Source of the DNA: Populus alba
Taxonomy: Eukaryota; Streptophyta; Magnoliopsida; Malpighiales; Salicaceae
Direction of reading: 5' to 3'
Length of the DNA stretch: 64,000 nt
Assembly: GCF_005239225.2 (NCBI RefSeq)
Contig: NC_133302.1
Coordinates: 5,518,001 to 5,582,000 of the forward strand
The position numbers were made by a program, and so were the translations under genes. The notes below the pieces were generated by a model. That model did no database searches. It worked only from the letters and a program-made list of their open reading frames with translations, and was not told the DNA's origin. Positions 1 through 9,887 of the stretch are shown in pieces. The first letter of the stretch is position 1. Every line of letters starts with the position of its first letter.

Positions 1-533
1 TCATAACCTTCCACACATATTGTTTGATATGTCATTTCGATTTTTCTTTTTTAAAACCAAAATTTAAAATAGACACAAAAAGTTTATTGGTTTGAATAAA
101 CGTTTAATTATTTGATAATCTAAGATTTTTAATTAATACTAGGAAGCTCGCCACATATTTGGTCGAATAATATATATATATATTAGTTGTTACTGTCTAG
201 TTTGATGATTTATTTTAAAAAACTCAAAATTTTAAACTTAATTTAGATTGGATTTGTAATTGAATCAAATAAGATATTGATTCAGTGAAATTTTATTCAT
301 CTAATCAAAACAAACTACTTCATATCTAGCAATGTTAATAGAAAAAAATGAAATAATATTATTTTAATAAAAATAATTAATAAATAAGTAACTCGTAAGT
401 TATTAAATATCTAATACTATATTAAAATATTATCTTAAACCAAATAAATTAAGCAGACTTAAAAATGTTATAATGTTACTTCCTAATAATTTAGTAAGGA
501 TAGAATATATATTCAAAAACAAACTTTTTTATA
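1..533. other. AT-rich intergenic DNA, no gene seen
   Basis: No open frame of coding character and no recognisable RNA gene. A short TA dinucleotide run lies near 168-184. Ordinary AT-rich plant spacer. Confidence 0.5.
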
Positions 534-1670
534 TTAAAAAAAAAAATTCAAAATACAGCGTAGCACTACATAGGCACCCACCACTTTAGCAAATTGGATT
601 ATACAACTTGCTTCATTGGTTTTGATAAGGGCTAGCTTCGTACAGGCCCCCAACTTATAACCAATTCTCGATTGCGTCCTTATTGTTTTCTTTAGTGACG
701 TCTTTAATGCATAAAGCATTCTTAGCTTTGCCCCGTATTCAAATCCGTCGATGATTTCTATTTAAAAGCTGTTTTTTTTCTTAAAAAAAAAAGAAAAAAT
801 AAAAAGATAGAACTGGACATCTTTTAAAAGTTTGTAACAATCTTACATGAAAGGACTAATTGAGGATTGTCATAGAATGATGTATTAATTTAAGAGCTTT
901 ACCCACTAGGAAAACACAGATTGCCAATGATGAATCCCATGGCATATGTACATGCATGTTTGGAAGTGTAGTAATAGTTATTTTTTAAAGTATTTTTTAT
1001 TTAGAATTATATCAAAATAATATAAATTTTATTTTTTAAAAATTATTTTTGATATCAGCACTTTAAAATGATCTAAAAATATTAAATATTTTTTATTTAA
1101 AACAAAGAAAAAAATAAAAAAAAATTAATTTTTTTCAAAAACACTTTTAGATAACAAAAACAAAAAAGAATGCCTATGAAAACACGACTTGTTTACACAA
1201 GCAACAAAAATTACAAAAATTTCTCTCTTGGCCATTTAATATTCCTGGATTTTGGCTAAAGAAAAAGCAAAACAAAATCACATAAATTTCTCTCTTGGCC
1301 ACTAGATTAATCTTGGACTTTTGGCTTATTCTTCATCAACACCAGTTCAATGGTCCCATTAATTCAATAACCACTGAAATTTCCAAGGAATGCTCGATAT
1401 TTTTCTCTCTATAATCTCATCCAAAGCCTTCGTGAAACACACAACGGGGAGACTTAATCATCAAAAAGCTAAGTCTACGTATAATTTTCATGGCCTAGCT
1501 AAAAAATATTGTCATCAAAGTCACTATTATCTCGAGAAGTAGCAGAATTTCCTAGGCTTCACGCTGCTACCTTTTGATTTGGCAAAATTTCGTTCAATTT
1601 AATTCTTTAAAAATAATTGAAACTTCCAAGATCAAATATGATATTGAAACCAGAAAGTAGCCTAGGTGTG
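534..1670. repeat. Upstream flank of copy A, duplicated upstream of copy B
   Basis: Two blocks, about 540-960 and 1480-1670, recur nearly unchanged at about 13938-14330 and 14395-14590. The shared text includes the run AATACAGCGTAGCACTACAT and a later block around AAGTAGCAGAATTTCCTAGG. The short open frames here are not conserved as coding sequence; the duplication is of noncoding flank. It marks the left edge of the duplicated unit that carries the BED-NBS-LRR genes. Confidence 0.75.
957..1180. mobile_element. AT-rich MITE-like element
   Basis: An AT-rich insert sits inside the upstream flank where copy B's flank has no counterpart. It begins with TGTTTGGAAGTG and contains the internal motif TTTTTGATATCAGCA, which recurs near 14905. 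Similar AT-rich small elements occur near 4060-4330, 11195-11320 and 16920-17020. The termini are not cleanly defined, so this is a tentative non-autonomous element. Confidence 0.35.
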
Positions 1671-1859
1671 TTTTTTAAAAATTTTATCCCTAAAGTTTTT
1701 GCATTTTGCATTTTGATTTTTAGTTTTAGTTTTGATCTACAATTTTATTTTATTTGACTCGGAAAAAAATAAAACATTCATTCAGTGAAATTTAATTGAT
1801 TCAATCAAACCAATCTAGTGCACATCTGGCCAGATTAATAAAAAAAGATAAAAATGATA

Positions 1860-2175
1860 TTTATCTTATAATGTAATGTCTGGGTTGCTTCCTGGCAACT
1901 TCCTTCCTATCAAACAATACGTTAATTAATTATTATTATTGAGGCGACCTTACTAATAAATAATATTATGTAAAAGAGCTAGCGGCTGTAACGTTCTCTT
2001 CCCTATTTTCCTTTCCACATCTCATGATCAGTGCGAACTAGATTTATGTAAGCTGCAACTTTATTATTTTTCTAAGCCATATATTCTTTTCTAATCTGTG
2101 ATTTCTCTTCCTTTTCTTTTGGCTGATCACTGCTCAAGCAAACCAGCTAGCACTTGAAGAACATCTTGAATCCAG
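1860..2175 (+). promoter_or_regulatory. Putative promoter and 5'-UTR exon of BED-NBS-LRR copy A
   Basis: This stretch is conserved with 17965-18264 upstream of copy B. It ends in a probable noncoding first exon, ...AATCCAG, followed by a splice donor GTAAAT at 2176. The matching acceptor would be TGGTCAG at 2870-2876, directly before the ATG at 2877. Conservation of donor, acceptor and spacing in both copies supports a leader intron of about 0.7 kb. The transcription start is not determined. Confidence 0.55.
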
Positions 2176-2876
2176 GTAAATTATTTGTCATTCATCTTGT
2201 CTGAATCTTTAAAGTAATCCATGATAAATAGATAGATCTTTTTCTCAGATTTTGTAATCCATGCCCTGTGGTGTTCATACTGATTAAATTAACCCTAAAC
2301 GTTGAATTCATTGTTTTCGTCTTTCCAAGATTCTTTGCTGTTCTTAACTCTTTATTTTAGATTCACCCTTTTCTTTTCCAATTAATGGGACTGCCATTCA
2401 TTTTTATTCAATATTTTTCAACTTTTGTTTCTTACAATGATTCAATGAATTAACTTGATCGGTAATTACCTTTCAATAAACAAAATAAGAATAATTAAAA
2501 AAGAACAAATAGGAGTTGAAAGAGGTTCGTTTAACAGTAAACAATGAATCCTGCATTTGTTTTGCTCCCCAAATTATGAATAAATAGGAGTTGAAAGAGG
2601 TTTTTGTTCACCCCGTCAAAACAATCAGCTCTTCTACCTTCAACAGTTATCCTGCATCTTTCTATCTATCATAAAAAGAATTTGAGTATGATAATTTATC
2701 TTAAAAGACAAAGGATTAAATCATTAACAACAACATTTATATTTCATATTTTTCATCCGAATTTCTTTAACAAACAAGAAAGTCATTCACATATATATAT
2801 ATATTCTTTTCTGATCTGTGCTTTCTGTTCTTTTTAGACCTCAGTTTTTTTGTCTTTTCTGATCTTTTCTGGTCAG

Positions 2877-3197
2877 ATGGAAGGGTTCCAACCATCTTTT
2901 ATGGAGGAGGTTGACAACTTTGAATCACTACTGTCTGAGCTTGAGTTTCTCTCGTACGTCATTTTTAAGCATATTTTATCAGAAGATGATTGCTTGCAAT
3001 TTAGTTATTCTTCGGTTTATCCTATTATTGCCAAAGAACAATATAATGTCGTCACTGTCCATGGAAGCAGGCCGCCACCGGAGGTTCCAGTCAACCACAG
3101 CTCCATATCATGCAATGATCAAGGTGGACAGAACAATGTGATCAACAATAGTATTCAACAAACAACTCCGTTGCCAACGTCCTTTCCTGAAACAATG
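2877..3197 (+). CDS. First coding exon (E1) of BED-NBS-LRR copy A
   Basis: An ATG sits directly after a CAG acceptor and opens 107 codons, ending at a GTGAGT donor (exon end ...GAAACAATG). The peptide starts MEGFQPSFMEEVDNFESLL and is acidic first, then Gln/Asn/Pro-rich. The same exon starts copy B at 18819 (MEGFPPSSIEED) and is repeated in shortened form at 5096. It ends in phase 0. The next exon known from copy B (19228-19307) is broken here, so its connection to the downstream exons is not clear. The exon is probably genuine by homology, but whether it is used in copy A is uncertain. Confidence 0.5.
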
Positions 3198-3318
3198 GTG
3201 AGTGCTCCAATTTGCTACAATGTCCATTGAATTAGCAAGTGTTTGTATTATGCAAAAAGTTTTATGTTTAGTGTATCGATCTCGAGCATCTTCAAATTGT
3301 TTACTGTTAAACAAACAG

Positions 3319-3495
3319 ACAGCAATTGGGAGATTTAGACATTTTTTATGATATTTTTTTATCATTAAGTTTTATATAAAATTGGCCTCAAACTCCATCA
3401 AGGCATCATAATTCCTTTATTCATCAACCTCAGCCGGAACATGGCTATATGACACCGAACGCAACCACTTCACAACATGGTGGCTTCAATCAACC
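3319..3495 (+). pseudogene. Relic of exon 2 joined directly to an H module, copy A
   Basis: After a CAG acceptor, 3319-3402 matches copy B exon 2 (19228-19307) but has a single-base insertion near its start and a scrambled middle. Its 3' end, CTCCATCAAG, runs straight into GCATCATAATTCC at 3403. That is the start of the 117-nt H module (compare 5991 and 19510), with no intron between. The H part stops matching at 3495. Frame is lost, so this segment is not expected to encode protein. Confidence 0.6.
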
Positions 3496-3509
3496 GAAAT
3501 TATCTAAAT

Positions 3510-4960
3510 ATAGACTTTAGAATCGTTCTTGATTTCTTGACGGTAGAAATAACAGGACTATTATTAAAATAAAAATAAATAAATATGCTCAGACTCTTAC
3601 CATGTACCAATAGAGAAAACAAGGTAGATGTCTCTCTGTTTTTTTTTTTTTTTTTTTTTATAAAGCATTTTTGTTTTTAATTTCATTTGATAATTTATTT
3701 CAATAAACTTGTTATGAAGCTCTTGTGGTCTAAGAAGAAAAAAACAATTCAATGTAGAGTTGATGTTTGACTTAACACAAGATTTTGTTCAATTTAATTG
3801 ATTAAAAATAAGTGAAATTTTGACCGTCAAATTTTATATTAAAATTTTGAAGATAAATATTAAAGACTGAATCTGATATTAAAACTAAAAATAAGTAGAA
3901 AGTTTTTACAAAGGTAAATGTTATGAAAAGAAATTGCTATCCAACTGGTGTGCAGATTGGACAACAAATCAAGCTATGTTCTAAATATCCTCGGGTTGCT
4001 TGAAGCTAATGCCTGATTGTTGCGTTCCTGTGATTTTAATAAGTGTATGAAAGTCTATTTTATTATTAGTTTGTTTTTGTATTTTAAAAGTATTTTTAAA
4101 AAATTAATTTTTTATTTTAAATTTATTCTAACTCTTTTGTTTTATCATTCTCAAAGTCCAAACAACAACGGTACTGTCAAGATTGTTATGCTTATGCCCG
4201 CAATCTAAAATATAATTTGGTTTTGTACTCAAGAGATATGTTTATTAAAAAATCTGGTTATTTTAAAAAAAAAATTAAATTAATATTTTTTAATATATTA
4301 ATATTAAAAATAAAAAAATATTTTGATTACTATGAATAAATAGGAAGCTTACGAATGGTTAAAAAACCATATTCCAAAGTTTAGTTTACTGGTTGACTCA
4401 CATATTAACTGAATAACCTGAGTAAAAAAGAAAACCACATCATATTATGATGGTATTTGTTAAAAAAAAAATCTAAAATAACAATGTTTTATTTTAACAT
4501 TATCTTTTTAAATATTTTTATTTTAAAAAAGTTTCACATAGATGTAGATAAAAAAATAAGAAGATGTTTTAATTTAGCAACGATAGAGCATCCACAAGAA
4601 AGTAACGGTTATTAATTTTCATTAAAAGAAAAGCTAAGAGACTTGGGAGAATCACTATATATCCACACCTATTTCATTGTAAATTACAATAGTACGTAAT
4701 CCAAATTATACTAGTTTTTAGGTTTGGTGGAATATTTTTTTTGTTTATTAATTAAAAAAAAACCTAAAAAGTATAAGAGAATCATTATTTTACTCATACT
4801 CATTTCATTATGGATTACAATAGTAATCAATAGTGTTTTGCTTTTTCTATTTTTTTTTCCTTTCCTTTCCTTTTTTTTTTTTAAAAGAAAAGTATATTAT
4901 TGTTTCTCATATTCATGTGTTTACATTTTCTAGGCATCTTCTTCTAAGCTTTATAATTGG
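3510..4960. other. AT-rich spacer between duplicated first exons
   Basis: No credible gene. Contains homopolymer T tracts (about 3640-3660 and 4865-4885) and a small block near 3985-4200 (CAACAACGGTACTGTCAAGA) that recurs at about 11690 and 11850. From about 4970 the text again matches the leader intron seen at 2345-2395 and 18425-18475, marking a second copy of the gene start. Confidence 0.45.
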
Positions 4961-5095
4961 GTAGGTAAAGTAGTGTTTTTAACTCCTTATTTTAGATTCA
5001 CCCTTTTCTTTTCCAATTAATGGGAATTGAGTTTCACGTCCTTTCTGTTCTTTTTTCACCTCAGCATGTACTAATCATCTTGTACTTTTGGTCAG

Positions 5096-5305
5096 ATGGA
5101 AGATGTCCCACCATCTTCTATGGATGATGATCTTTTCGATCTTCAATCACCACTTCTCCTATTATTCCATGGAAGCAGGCCGGCACCGGAGGTTCCAGTC
5201 AACCAAGGCTCCATATTATGCAATGATCAAGGTGGACAGAATATTGTGATCAACGATAGTATTCAACAAACAACTCAGTTTCCAACTTCATTTCCTGAAA
5301 CCATG
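5096..5305 (+). CDS. Second, shortened copy of first coding exon (E1'), copy A
   Basis: The ATG follows a TTGGTCAG acceptor as in the other copies and opens 70 codons up to a GTGAGT donor at 5306. The peptide starts MEDVPPSSMDDDLFDLQ and then matches the distal half of E1 (GSRPAPEVPVNQ, QQTTQFPTSFPETM). The middle part, which in E1 reads HILSEDDCLQF, is deleted. It ends in phase 0, whereas the next exon at 5354 needs two bases from its predecessor. Splicing the two therefore gives a frameshift, so use as the true start is doubtful. Confidence 0.45.
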
Positions 5306-5353
5306 GTGAGTACTCATGCTTACTCCAATTTGCTACAATGTCCATTGAATTAG

Positions 5354-6394
5354 GCATCATTATTCCTTTATTCATCAACCTCAGACGGGACATCGCTATA
5401 TGACACCGAACGCAACCACATCACAACATGGTGAATTCAATCAATCTGGACCTTCTTCTCCTGCTCCCTGGTATCCAATTTTTCATATTTAGTATTTTCT
5501 GAAAAAAAAAAGTTTTTCAATCATTATTTAACTTCTTCTTCTTCCTCTTGTTGTTGTACTTATCAGTGAATTCATTATGTTTGAATATAGGTATCAGCCT
5601 AATCCTAATTTATTTGATCCTCAATGTGCCAATCCCATGGTACCTGGACCATCAATGCCTTTGAGGTAAGCTAAAATGATATCAAATGCTTAGTGGATTA
5701 ATAGCAAAGAATTATGCATATGTATAAAGAAATCACCAACAAATGTTGCTCATTTAGGGACCAACAATGGACTGATTATCAGTTACCAATGAGCAATCAA
5801 GTGACTGCGATGCTACCTGGACCTCAACCTCCAATGAATCAAAGGTATTAACCTCGAATATACTTTTTTAATCATGAAAACAATGAACTTGACCAAAATT
5901 GACGTGGATCTTTCAAGTCTTTTTGAGCTCTCTATCTCTCTTTTTTGTGAGAATAACAGTTCTATGTTTAACTATTTGAATATTATTCAGGCATCAGAAC
6001 TCCTTTATTCATCAACCTCAGCCGGGACATGGCTATATGACACCGAACGCAACCACTTCTCAACATGGTGGCTTCAATCAACCTGGACCTTCTTCTCCTG
6101 CTCCCCGGTATCCAATTTTTCATTTTTAGTATTTTCTGTAAAAAAAACAATTAGTTTTTCTGCATAGTATTAATACCTTTTCGATAATTAGATACACCAT
6201 TGATTTTTAGTGCTTAAGAGAGACTACCAATTATCGAAAATTTTTATAATATGATCATTTCATTTATATATAGGTCACAGATGGATAACTTCCAAGTCGG
6301 AGGATTGCAAAATCAAACTGCTATGCCAAATGCCTCTAATCCTGGCCCTGACACTTCCTTCCAAAGTCAAAATAGGGGTTTAAATACTCAACAA
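5354..6394 (+). CDS. Q/N/P-rich module exons upstream of the BED exon, copy A
   Basis: Five exons, each with AG acceptor and GT donor: 5354-5470 (117 nt), 5591-5665 (75), 5758-5844 (87), 5991-6107 (117) and 6274-6394 (121). The first four are multiples of three with identical phase, so they read as independent cassettes. The 117-nt module occurs twice and encodes phrases such as GHGYMTPNATTSQHGGFNQP. The 75-nt module reads YQPNPNLFDPQ, the 87-nt one DQQWTDYQLPM. The last exon (SQMDNFQVGGLQNQT) ends in phase 0 and joins the BED exon at 6579 in frame. No known fold is recognised; composition suggests a disordered linker. The frame is open through all five, but no unambiguous start codon precedes them. 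Confidence 0.6.
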
Positions 6395-6578
6395 GTAAGA
6401 AGTCTAACTGAATTATCGTAGTCTTTTTCCCCTATGATTGTGCTATAAACTAACTATCAATTTTGATAGCAAAATAGTTTCTCAATCCGGAAACTTCTGT
6501 TCTGTAACTTGATCCGTCAATTTTTATTCCATATTTTGACTGATTTTTGTTCTATACTTTGACTTCTTTTTTCTATAG

Positions 6579-9500
6579 GTCGAAAAGGTTGGATCAAATG
6601 ATCCGTTTTGGAATCATGTTGAAGAAAGTGATGAGGGTAGGATGAAGTGTAAGTTTTGTCGACGTACATTTGCCAATAAAACCTCCATTTCAAGGATCAA
6701 ATGGCATTTATCAGGAGAGGAAGGGCATAATGTTGCCATTTGTCTTGGGGTGCCTAAAGAAGTTCAAGAAGCAGCCTTTCTAGCTATGCGTGGTGGCAAC
6801 AAAAGACATAAAATCACAGCAAGTTCAATCAGTGTTAATGATTGTGGAATTTCAACAATGGTAGGAGGTATTGGAAGGGTACAAAGAGAAGTTCAGGTTG
6901 TAGAACTCGGGGTAGGGGAAGAGAGGATTTCTTCTCATGCAATAGCAGGAAACGACGTAGTAAGCATGACCGGAATGAGAGCACAAGAAGATAGAGTTTC
7001 CGAAGGGGCACTCGAGAGCAGAACGAGGACAGAACCAGTGGATCGAGTGTTGGAACAGAGCAAAGCAGTACAACTGGGAGTTCAAGGCGTGGAACAAGGT
7101 CCCGGAGAAGAGAGAATTCAGTCGCATTTACAAGCAGAAAATGACATGGAAAACACTGATGAAGGATCTTTTCAGCATGATGCATTTGAGACTATACCAA
7201 GAACAGAGCAAGTTCAGCTTCTGGAGCCTCGAGGAGATTCATCCCAATTTTGTCTTGACATTGGAAGATTTTATGATCAACCTTGTGCTCCATCAGTAAA
7301 CAATGATGTAAATAGGCATGATGCGCTGGACATGGTTAGAGTGAGGACAGAACCAATGGAGGAGGCTGGCGCAGGAGCTAGATCTTCTGAAAGTCTGAAA
7401 TACAACAAGACTAGAGGAGTTCCATTACCTACTAGCTCAACAAAGCCAGTGGGTCGAGCATTCGAAGAGAATACAAAGGTGATATGGTCTTTGTTAACGG
7501 ATGGGGAAGTCTCAACCATTGGCATTTATGGGATGGGGGGAGTTGGTAAATCCACAATACTGCAACATATCCATAATGAGCTTCTACGAAGACCAGATAT
7601 TTGTGATCATGTTTGGTGGGTGACTGTGTCTCAAGATTTCAGCATTAATAGATTGCAGAATTTTATTGCTAAACGTCTTCATCTAAACCTTTCAAGCAAA
7701 GATGATGATTTGCATAGAGCTACTAAATTGTCAAAAAAACTAACGAAGAAACAAAAATGGGTTCTTATTTTAGATGATTTGTGGAATAATTTTGAGCTAC
7801 ACGAAGTGGGAATTCCTGAAAAATTGGAAGGATGCAAGCTGATTTTGACAACTCGATCAAAAACGGTTTGTCATAGGATGGCTTGCCAGCACAAAATCAA
7901 AGTGAAGCCACTTTCTAAGGAAGAAGCTTGGACTTTGTTCATGGAGAAACTTGGACGTGATGTAGCACTTTCACCAGAAGTGGAAGGAATTGCGGAAGCT
8001 GTTGCAAGGGAATGTGCTGGTTTGCCACTAGGAATTATTACAGTGGCAAGAAGCTTGAGCGGAGTGGATGATCTACATGAGTGGAGGAATACATTGAAGA
8101 GATTGAGAGAATCAGAATTTAGGGACATGGATGAGAAGGTATTCAAGTTATTGAGGTTTAGTTATGATCGGTTAGGTGATTTAGCACTACAACAATGTCT
8201 CTTGTACTGTGCATTATTTCCTGAAGATGTTTATATTGAAAGGGAGGGGTTGATAGATTATTTGATCGACGAGGGAATAATTAAAGGAAAGAGGAGCAGG
8301 GGAGATGCATTTGATGAGGGCCACACGATGCTTAATAGACTTGAAAATGTCTGCCTATTGGAAGGTGATAAATTCATGTATGGTGGTAGTAGATTTGTCA
8401 AGATGCATGACTTGATTAGGGACATGGCCATCCATATACTGCTAGAGAGCCCTCAATACATGGTTAAAGCAGGTGCGCAATTAAAAGAGTTGCCAGATGC
8501 AGAGGAGTGGACGGAGAATCTGACGAGAGTTTCACTAATGAGAAACATGATCGAAGAAATTCCTTCCAGCCATTCACCTAGGTGTCCCTATCTATCAACT
8601 CTATTGCTATGTGAAAATCGTTGGTTGGGATTTATTGCGGATTCATTTTTCAAGCAATTGCATGGGCTTAAGGTCCTCGATCTGTCTTGGACAGATATTG
8701 GAAATTTGCCAGACTCTGTCTCTGATTTGGTGAGTCTCACAGCATTATTGCTCAATGATTGTAAGAAATTAAGACGTGTTCCATCATTAGAGAAGCTCCA
8801 GGAACTGAAGAGGTTGAGTCTCTCTCATACTGCACTTGAAAAGATACCGCAAGGAATGGAATGCCTAACCAACCTGAGGTATCTTAGAATGAATGCATGT
8901 GGTGAAAAGGAGTTTCCTTGTGGGATATTACCAAAACTCTCTCACCTGCAAGTCTTTGTACTAGAGGAAAGGTTAATTGATCGAAGATATGCTCCTATAG
9001 CAGTTAAAGGAAAGGAAGTAGGATCCTTGAGAAAGTTGGAAACTTTGGAATGCCATTTCGAAGGTTTTTCTGACTTCGTGGAGTATCTCAGATCTCGGGA
9101 TGGGATCCAATCATTAAGCACATATACAATTTCAGTAGGAGAGGTGGGTAGATACATTGAATATTTTCCAAGTAAAACAGTTGGGTTGGGTAATTTGAGT
9201 ATCAACGGAGATAGAGATTTTCAGGTCAAGTTCTTAAATGGCATTCAAGGACTGATTTGTCAACGCATCGATGCAAGAAGTTTATGTGATGTTTTGTCAT
9301 TAGAGAATGCAACTGAACTGGAGCGCATCCTCATTCGGGTATGCGATAACATGGAGAGCTTGGTTTCATCTTCTTGGTTCTGCTCTGCTCCACCACGATT
9401 GCCATCATGTAACGGTACGTTTTCTGGTCTTAAAGTGTTTGTTTGTTTTGGCTGTAATAGTATGAAGAAGTTGTTCCCGTTTGTGTTGCTGCCAAACCTC

Positions 9501-9887
9501 GTAAACCTAGAAATGATTGAAGTGAGTTTCTGTGAGAAAATGGAGGAGATAATAGGAACAACAGATGAAGAAAGCAGCACCTCCAATTCCATCACGGAAG
9601 TCATTCTCCCAAAGTTAAGAATTCTAAAATTATTTAGTTTACCAGAACTGAAAAGCATTTGCAGTAGAAAACTGATTTGCAATTCTCTTGAAGATATTAG
9701 TGTAACGTTTTGTGAGAAGCTGAAGAGGATACCAATTTGTCTTCCCTTGCTTGAAAATGGCCAGCCATCTCCTCCCCCTTCTCTTAAAAAAATCGTGGCA
9801 TTTCCAGAAGAATGGTGGGAGACAGTAGTGCAGTGGGAGCATCCTAATGCAAAGGATGTCCTTCGTTCCTTTTGTGAAGTAATATAA
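6579..9887 (+). CDS. BED zinc-finger NB-ARC-LRR immune receptor, copy A (main exon)
   Basis: An intracellular disease-resistance receptor (NLR) expected to detect pathogen effectors and switch on defence through its nucleotide-binding domain. The exon opens after a CTATAG acceptor and encodes 1102 residues. Counting from 6579: BED-type zinc finger at about 5-60 (NDPFWNHVE, CKFC pair, then the ISRIKWHLSGEEGH histidine segment); acidic linker; P-loop GMGGVGKST from 318; kinase-2 VLILDDLW from 395 (final Trp marks the non-TIR class); GLPL from 481; RNBS-D CLLYCALFPED from 540; MHD in VKMHDLIRDMA at 609-611; then LRRs to near the end (for example LPDSVSDLVSLTALLL). All switch motifs are intact and there is no internal stop. 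It keeps the terminal EEWWETVVQWEHP tail that copy B has lost. The first in-frame ATG of this exon (6642) would cut the BED domain, so the start must lie in upstream exons. Confidence 0.9.
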   Translation, partial: VEKVGSNDPFWNHVEESDEGRMKCKFCRRTFANKTSISRIKWHLSGEEGHNVAICLGVPKEVQEAAFLAMRGGNKRHKITASSISVNDCGISTMVGGIGRVQREVQVVELGVGEERISSHAIAGNDVVSMTGMRAQEDRVSEGALESRTRTEPVDRVLEQSKAVQLGVQGVEQGPGEERIQSHLQAENDMENTDEGSFQHDAFETIPRTEQVQLLEPRGDSSQFCLDIGRFYDQPCAPSVNNDVNRHDALDMVRVRTEPMEEAGAGARSSESLKYNKTRGVPLPTSSTKPVGRAFEENTKVIWSLLTDGEVSTIGIYGMGGVGKSTILQHIHNELLRRPDICDHVWWVTVSQDFSINRLQNFIAKRLHLNLSSKDDDLHRATKLSKKLTKKQKWVLILDDLWNNFELHEVGIPEKLEGCKLILTTRSKTVCHRMACQHKIKVKPLSKEEAWTLFMEKLGRDVALSPEVEGIAEAVARECAGLPLGIITVARSLSGVDDLHEWRNTLKRLRESEFRDMDEKVFKLLRFSYDRLGDLALQQCLLYCALFPEDVYIEREGLIDYLIDEGIIKGKRSRGDAFDEGHTMLNRLENVCLLEGDKFMYGGSRFVKMHDLIRDMAIHILLESPQYMVKAGAQLKELPDAEEWTENLTRVSLMRNMIEEIPSSHSPRCPYLSTLLLCENRWLGFIADSFFKQLHGLKVLDLSWTDIGNLPDSVSDLVSLTALLLNDCKKLRRVPSLEKLQELKRLSLSHTALEKIPQGMECLTNLRYLRMNACGEKEFPCGILPKLSHLQVFVLEERLIDRRYAPIAVKGKEVGSLRKLETLECHFEGFSDFVEYLRSRDGIQSLSTYTISVGEVGRYIEYFPSKTVGLGNLSINGDRDFQVKFLNGIQGLICQRIDARSLCDVLSLENATELERILIRVCDNMESLVSSSWFCSAPPRLPSCNGTFSGLKVFVCFGCNSMKKLFPFVLLPNLVNLEMIEVSFCEKMEEIIGTTDEESSTSNSITEVILPKLRILKLFSLPELKSICSRKLICNSLEDISVTFCEKLKRIPICLPLLENGQPSPPPSLKKIVAFPEEWWETVVQWEHPNAKDVLRSFCEVI

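Noticed and set aside
2604..2837. 77-residue frame upstream of E1 in copy A
   Set aside because: It lies in the leader intron and is not conserved in copy B.
5874..6167. 97-residue open frame
   Set aside because: It is an out-of-frame reading of the H module exon; similar shadow frames occur at 24985-25275.
6835..9682. Minus-strand frames opposite copy A (and the same opposite copy B)
   Set aside because: They are antisense shadows of a strongly conserved NBS-LRR coding exon.
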